Source: SUG1106 sp964651095
Lineage (GTDB): Bacteria; Bacillota; Clostridia; Peptostreptococcales; Anaerovoracaceae
DNA: 25,452 bases
Direction of reading: 5' to 3'
Assembly: GCA_964651095.1 (NCBI GenBank)
Contig: CAZYWO010000021.1
Location: 1-25,452 of the forward strand
The translations under genes and the position numbers were made by a program. Numbering within the stretch: position 1 is the first letter of the stretch; every line of letters starts with the position of its first letter. Shown here piece after piece: positions 22,253-25,452 of the stretch. The notes beneath the pieces were generated by a model. The model was not told the DNA's origin and made no database searches. It saw only the letters and a program-made list of their open reading frames with translations.

Positions 22253-23162
22253 TAGTTTGGAAGAAATAAAAGGAATTGAGCCATGCTGCGTGGCTCTTGG
22301 GAATTTTGACGGCGTTCATGTGGGACATCAGGAATTGATTTCTAAAGCGGTGGAAAAGGCAAAAGCCTGTGGCCTTAGGAGCGGCGTATTTACTTTTTCT
22401 ACCCATCCAAAAAACATTATCCCGAATAAAAAAACGATTAAGAATATAATATATAAAGAAGAAAAGACAGCTCTCATAGAAAAACTGGGCGTGGATTATC
22501 TGTTTAATATCGAATTCACTAAAGAAATTATGACAACAGAGCCGGAAGATTACATTAAGCTATTCCTTGTGGACAAATTCAACGCCAGAGAAATTTTCTG
22601 CGGCTTTAATTATCGTTATGGATTTAAGGCGGCGGGAAACGGAGATCTGCTTATAAAATGCGGTAAGAAATATGGTTTTAATGTGAACCAGCTTCCTCCT
22701 GTAATAGTAGACGGAGAAGTGGTAAGCTCCACACTTATAAGAAGCCTTATAATGTCAGGAGAGGTTGACGAATGTAAAAAGTATCTAGGCAGAAATTACG
22801 ACATAGGCGGGGAAGTGGTTATAGGAAACCGTTTAGGGAAAAAAATAGGATTTCCTACTTCCAATATTATGATAGATGAATCCATGGTAACTCCTCCCAA
22901 CGGCGTGTATGTGACTTACTGCATGTATAACGGTGCAACGTATCCAAGCGTAACAAATGTAGGTGTTAAACCTACAATTGGAGAATTTAAGAAGAATATG
23001 GAAACTCATATTTTTAATTTTGACAATGAGCTTTACGGAAAATTCATCAAGGTGGAATTCCTAAAAAAGACCAGAGACGAAGTTAAGTTCAGCGGAGTAG
23101 AGGAACTTTCCAAGCAGATTGAAAAGGATTGCAGACAAGCCAGAGAATATCACGGTTTATAG
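22239..23162 (+). CDS. ribF: Bifunctional riboflavin kinase / FAD synthetase
   Basis: The 307-residue enzyme phosphorylates riboflavin to FMN and adenylylates FMN to FAD. The N-terminal nucleotidyltransferase has ALGNFDGVHVGHQ (HxGH type) and SSTLIRSLI; the C-terminal kinase has GRNYDIGGEV, the FPTSN motif (GFPTSNI), NGVYVTY and the VEFLKKTRDE end block. The start at ATG 22239 is set by AAGGAG (22225-22230); frame sequence upstream lies within truB. The pairing truB-ribF is conserved in Firmicutes. Its product FAD would also supply the riboswitch-linked flavoprotein of this window, though no link is shown. The peptidase gene follows 10 bp later. Confidence 0.96.
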   Translation: MVVFNSLEEIKGIEPCCVALGNFDGVHVGHQELISKAVEKAKACGLRSGVFTFSTHPKNIIPNKKTIKNIIYKEEKTALIEKLGVDYLFNIEFTKEIMTTEPEDYIKLFLVDKFNAREIFCGFNYRYGFKAAGNGDLLIKCGKKYGFNVNQLPPVIVDGEVVSSTLIRSLIMSGEVDECKKYLGRNYDIGGEVVIGNRLGKKIGFPTSNIMIDESMVTPPNGVYVTYCMYNGATYPSVTNVGVKPTIGEFKKNMETHIFNFDNELYGKFIKVEFLKKTRDEVKFSGVEELSKQIEKDCRQAREYHGL

Positions 23163-23172
23163 GAGAATTGAT

Positions 23173-24132
23173 ATGAAAATTGCAGATATGCACTGCGATA
23201 CGTTGTTAAAAGGATGGAAAAATCCCGATAACAGCTTTTACGACGGAGACAACTCGGTTAATCTGAAATTACTGAAAGAAAATCAAAGCATGATTCAGTT
23301 CTTTGCCATGTACCTTTCGAGAGAAGAAATGAAGACCATGGATCCATACGATATTCTTAAAGGAATATATGGATATTATGTTGAGCAAATGGATAGATAC
23401 AAGGATATTATCCGACCTGTTTACAATTTTGATGATATAGAAAAGAATAGAGATGAAGGACTTATTTCCTCTTTGCTTACCGTAGAGGACGGAGTGTTTA
23501 TCGGCGACAAGATTGAGAGAATAGATGAAGCGTACGATATGGGAGTGCGACTTATTACACTGACGTGGAATTTTGAGAACTCTTTAGGATTCCCTTGCAG
23601 AGACTATCATGCAGAACACATGAAGGGGCTGAAACCCTTTGGCATTGAGGCTATTGGAAGAATGAATGATTTAGGCATAGCTATCGACGTGTCCCATCTA
23701 TCCGAAGGCGGATTTTATGATGTGGCTGAACACAGCAGCAAACCTTTCGTCGCTTCCCACTCTTGCGCCAGAACTCTTTGCAATCACAGGCGAAATCTTA
23801 CCGACAGGCAGCTTAAAACGCTGGGCAATAAGGGCGGAGTGGTTGGAGTCAATTTTGAGCGTTCTTTCATGAATGAAAACGGGGACAAAGCGACCTTTTC
23901 CAGAGTCATAGACCATTTATTATATATTAAAGATAAGGCGGGAATCGAAGCAGTTGGTTTCGGTTCAGATTTTGACGGTATTGATGATAACGGGGAATTT
24001 GTAAATTACGGCGGCTTTTCAACTCTGCTCGAATGGATGGAAGATAAGTTTACATACGATGAGATCGATAAGATAGCTCACCTCAACGTACTGCGTGTGA
24101 TGAAGGAGGTTTTAGCTGATAACGTTGATTAA
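23173..24132 (+). CDS. Membrane dipeptidase-like zinc peptidase (M19, renal dipeptidase family)
   Basis: The 319-residue TIM-barrel protein has the M19 metal-binding pattern: H7 and D9 in DMHCDT, the bridging Glu in LLTVEDG, His in DVSHLS, and His in VASHSCAR followed by NHRRNLTD; the FGSDFDGI block near the C-terminus is also typical. The family hydrolyses dipeptides, some with D-residues, using two zinc ions. AGGAG (23161-23165) is seven bases before the ATG. Its 3' end overlaps the S66 carboxypeptidase by 8 bases. The two together suggest breakdown or recycling of peptidoglycan-derived peptides, which is inference. Confidence 0.93.
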   Translation: MKIADMHCDTLLKGWKNPDNSFYDGDNSVNLKLLKENQSMIQFFAMYLSREEMKTMDPYDILKGIYGYYVEQMDRYKDIIRPVYNFDDIEKNRDEGLISSLLTVEDGVFIGDKIERIDEAYDMGVRLITLTWNFENSLGFPCRDYHAEHMKGLKPFGIEAIGRMNDLGIAIDVSHLSEGGFYDVAEHSSKPFVASHSCARTLCNHRRNLTDRQLKTLGNKGGVVGVNFERSFMNENGDKATFSRVIDHLLYIKDKAGIEAVGFGSDFDGIDDNGEFVNYGGFSTLLEWMEDKFTYDEIDKIAHLNVLRVMKEVLADNVD

Positions 24133-25057
24133 TTCTGCAAAATTTCCAAGGAAACTGAATAAAGGAGACACGGTGGGTTTAGTAGCCACAAGCTCCCATA
24201 CGCCTTGTGAAAGAGTGGCGGAATGTGCTGCTGCGCTTGAAAAAATGGGGTATAAGGTAAAAACCGCGAAAAACCTTGATACTGATTACGCCGGCTATAT
24301 GGCAGGAAGCGGCAGACTGCGCGCTTACTGGCTGAATAAAATGTTTGCTGACGAACAGGTATCAGCTATATTTTGTATCAGAGGCGGATATGGCAGCAGC
24401 AGAATTATGGAATATCTTGATTATGATATGATAAGAGAAAATCCTAAAATATTTGTCGGCTACAGTGACGTTACCAATTTACATCTGGCTCTGACAAAAC
24501 GCTGCGGTATAGTTACATTTCACGGACCGATGGTTTCCTCAAATATGGTGGATGATTTTGATGATGAGACCAGAGAATCTTTATTTACCGCCATAAATGC
24601 TGACGGAAAGTTCAGCTTTATAAATCCCAAAGGCTTTGACGTTAAAGTCTTAAATGAAGGCAGAGCCAAAGGCAGGCTGATAGGCGGTAATTTATCCCTG
24701 CTTTCAGCAAGCATAGGCACGCCTTATGAGGTGGATACCGGGGATAATATTTTATTTATAGAAGAAGTCTGCGAGCCCATAAGTAAAATTGATAAATGGG
24801 CATATCACCTAAGAAACTCAGGCAAGCTAAAAGAGTGTTCAGGTATAATTTTAGGTCAATTTACAAATATTACGAGTAACGGATGCCCTGCATTTGATGC
24901 GATAAGATGCATGACAGATGTTTTTGAAAGTTTGAATATTCCCATCATGTATAATATCCAGTCAGGACATGGCAAACCTATGATGACTTTGCCCATGGGA
25001 GCAATTTGCACTATGGATACCTTTTCAAAGTCAATAACTTTTCAGGTTGAAAGATGA
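24125..25057 (+). CDS. LD-carboxypeptidase (S66, LdcA/MccF family)
   Basis: The 310-residue protein starts like the S66 family (L..GDTVGLVATSS), has FCIRGGYGSSRIMEYLDYD and the nucleophile Ser in VGYSDVTNLH, with later blocks RLIGGNLSLL, IEEVCEP (Glu) and QSGHGKPMMTLP (His). The family cleaves the L,D bond of murein tetrapeptides or, in the MccF branch, detoxifies acylated nucleotides. The TTG at 24125 fits the family N-terminus. AAGGAGG (24103-24109) is 15 bases upstream of it, rather far, and an in-frame CTG at 24116 would have better spacing, so the exact start is uncertain. It is the last gene of the operon, with no obvious terminator before the rpsO promoter. Confidence 0.92.
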   Translation: MINSAKFPRKLNKGDTVGLVATSSHTPCERVAECAAALEKMGYKVKTAKNLDTDYAGYMAGSGRLRAYWLNKMFADEQVSAIFCIRGGYGSSRIMEYLDYDMIRENPKIFVGYSDVTNLHLALTKRCGIVTFHGPMVSSNMVDDFDDETRESLFTAINADGKFSFINPKGFDVKVLNEGRAKGRLIGGNLSLLSASIGTPYEVDTGDNILFIEEVCEPISKIDKWAYHLRNSGKLKECSGIILGQFTNITSNGCPAFDAIRCMTDVFESLNIPIMYNIQSGHGKPMMTLPMGAICTMDTFSKSITFQVER

Positions 25058-25091
25058 GGCCATGCAGATTCAAAACTAGAGATAAAAAACG

Positions 25092-25120
25092 TTGACACGA
25101 AAGGTAATACGTGGTAATAT
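25092..25120 (+). promoter_or_regulatory. Sigma-A promoter of rpsO
   Basis: A perfect TTGACA (25092-25097), a 17-bp spacer and TAATAT (25115-25120). The start near 25127 gives a leader of ~85 bases. Confidence 0.8.
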
Positions 25121-25140
25121 AAATTGTTAAGTTTTGTACC

Positions 25141-25189
25141 TTCGCTGCGTTTTGGCGATACTCCAACGCATAACCCGGCGTAAGGCGAA
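25141..25189 (+). promoter_or_regulatory. Structured rpsO leader, possible S15 autoregulatory element
   Basis: TTCGC (25141-25145) pairs with GCGAA (25185-25189). Within it GCGTT (25147-25151) pairs with AACGC (25165-25169), extended by GG (25154-25155) with CC (25163-25164). This makes a nested or junction-like fold ending 6 bases before AAAAGGAGA. rpsO leaders that bind S15 occur in several phyla with different shapes (established knowledge). That this one binds S15 is inference. Confidence 0.55.
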
Positions 25190-25210
25190 TTAAGAAAAGG
25201 AGATTTGAAA

Positions 25211-25452
25211 ATGATTACTAAAGAAATTAAACAGCAGATTATTAAAGAGTATCAGTTAAAGGAAGGAGACACAGGTTCTCCGGAAGTACAGGTTGCTATC
25301 TTAACTTACAGAATTAACGACCTGAACGAACACTTAAAGACACATAAAAAAGACCACCATTCAAGAAGAGGTCTTTTAAAGATGGTTGGTCAGAGAAGAA
25401 ACCTTCTCAATTACCTAAAGGAAAAGGATCTTGAAAGATACAGAGATCTTAT
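25211..25452 (+). CDS. rpsO: 30S ribosomal protein S15 (3' end outside the window)
   Basis: About 80 of the usual 88-89 residues are present. The sequence follows S15 closely: an N-terminal helix (MITKEIKQQIIKEYQ), GDTGSPEVQVAILTYRINDLNEHLKTHKKDHHSRRGLL, and the MVGQRRNLLNYLK helix that contacts 16S rRNA. AAAGGAGA with an 8-base spacer fixes the ATG. It has its own promoter and leader, distinct from the upstream operon; in many bacteria pnp follows, but the window ends first. Confidence 0.97.
   Translation, partial: MITKEIKQQIIKEYQLKEGDTGSPEVQVAILTYRINDLNEHLKTHKKDHHSRRGLLKMVGQRRNLLNYLKEKDLERYRDL

Overview
The window is 25.5 kb of chromosome from a low-GC Gram-positive anaerobe, most likely a member of Clostridia (an Anaerovoracaceae/Peptostreptococcales-like organism; this placement is inference). 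The reasons are the Firmicutes-type order rimP-nusA-ylxR-ylxQ-infB-rbfA-nrnA-truB-ribF...rpsO, strong AAGGAGG ribosome binding sites, several TTG starts, classic sigma-A promoters, and ferredoxin-domain and COG2509-type flavoproteins typical of anaerobes. No tRNA, rRNA, CRISPR array, transposase or phage gene is visible.

Layout. (1) 1-4.3 kb: two exported surface proteins on the + strand. The first lacks its 5' end because of the window edge. The second has a signal peptide but is split by two compensating single-base frameshifts. Both end in the same roughly 90-residue fibronectin-III-like domain. A bidirectional terminator separates them from (2) a minus-strand pair, a plsC-type acyltransferase and a TauE/SafE permease, which diverges from a MATE exporter. 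(3) 7.6-9.3 kb: a COG2509-type FAD-dependent dehydrogenase behind a strong promoter and a leader that reads as a guanine-class purine riboswitch. (4) 9.4-12.1 kb: a thiol peroxidase (bcp), a nicotinamidase-like hydrolase, a cysteine-desulfurase-like protein that has lost several catalytic residues, and a small HAD phosphatase. These converge on (5) a minus-strand aldo/keto reductase with two 4Fe-4S clusters. A small alarmone synthetase is divergent from it, across a short promoter region containing a perfect inverted repeat.

(6) 13.9-25.1 kb: one long housekeeping operon for ribosome maturation, transcription and translation factors: rimP, nusA, ylxR, ylxQ, infB, rbfA, nrnA, truB, ribF, then an M19 dipeptidase and an S66 LD-carboxypeptidase. 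Many genes overlap or abut, which suggests translational coupling. Between infB and rbfA lies a GC-richer, hairpin-rich element of about 205 bp with terminal inverted repeats. It is present at least twice in tandem and interrupted by exactly 100 Ns. (7) rpsO (S15) begins at the right edge behind its own promoter and a structured leader.

The strongest candidates for something new are the palindromic tandem element embedded in the infB-rbfA junction, the diverged purine riboswitch in front of an uncharacterised flavoprotein, and the active-site-degenerate desulfurase homologue with its hydrolase/phosphatase neighbours. All assignments come from reading the sequence; no database search was run.
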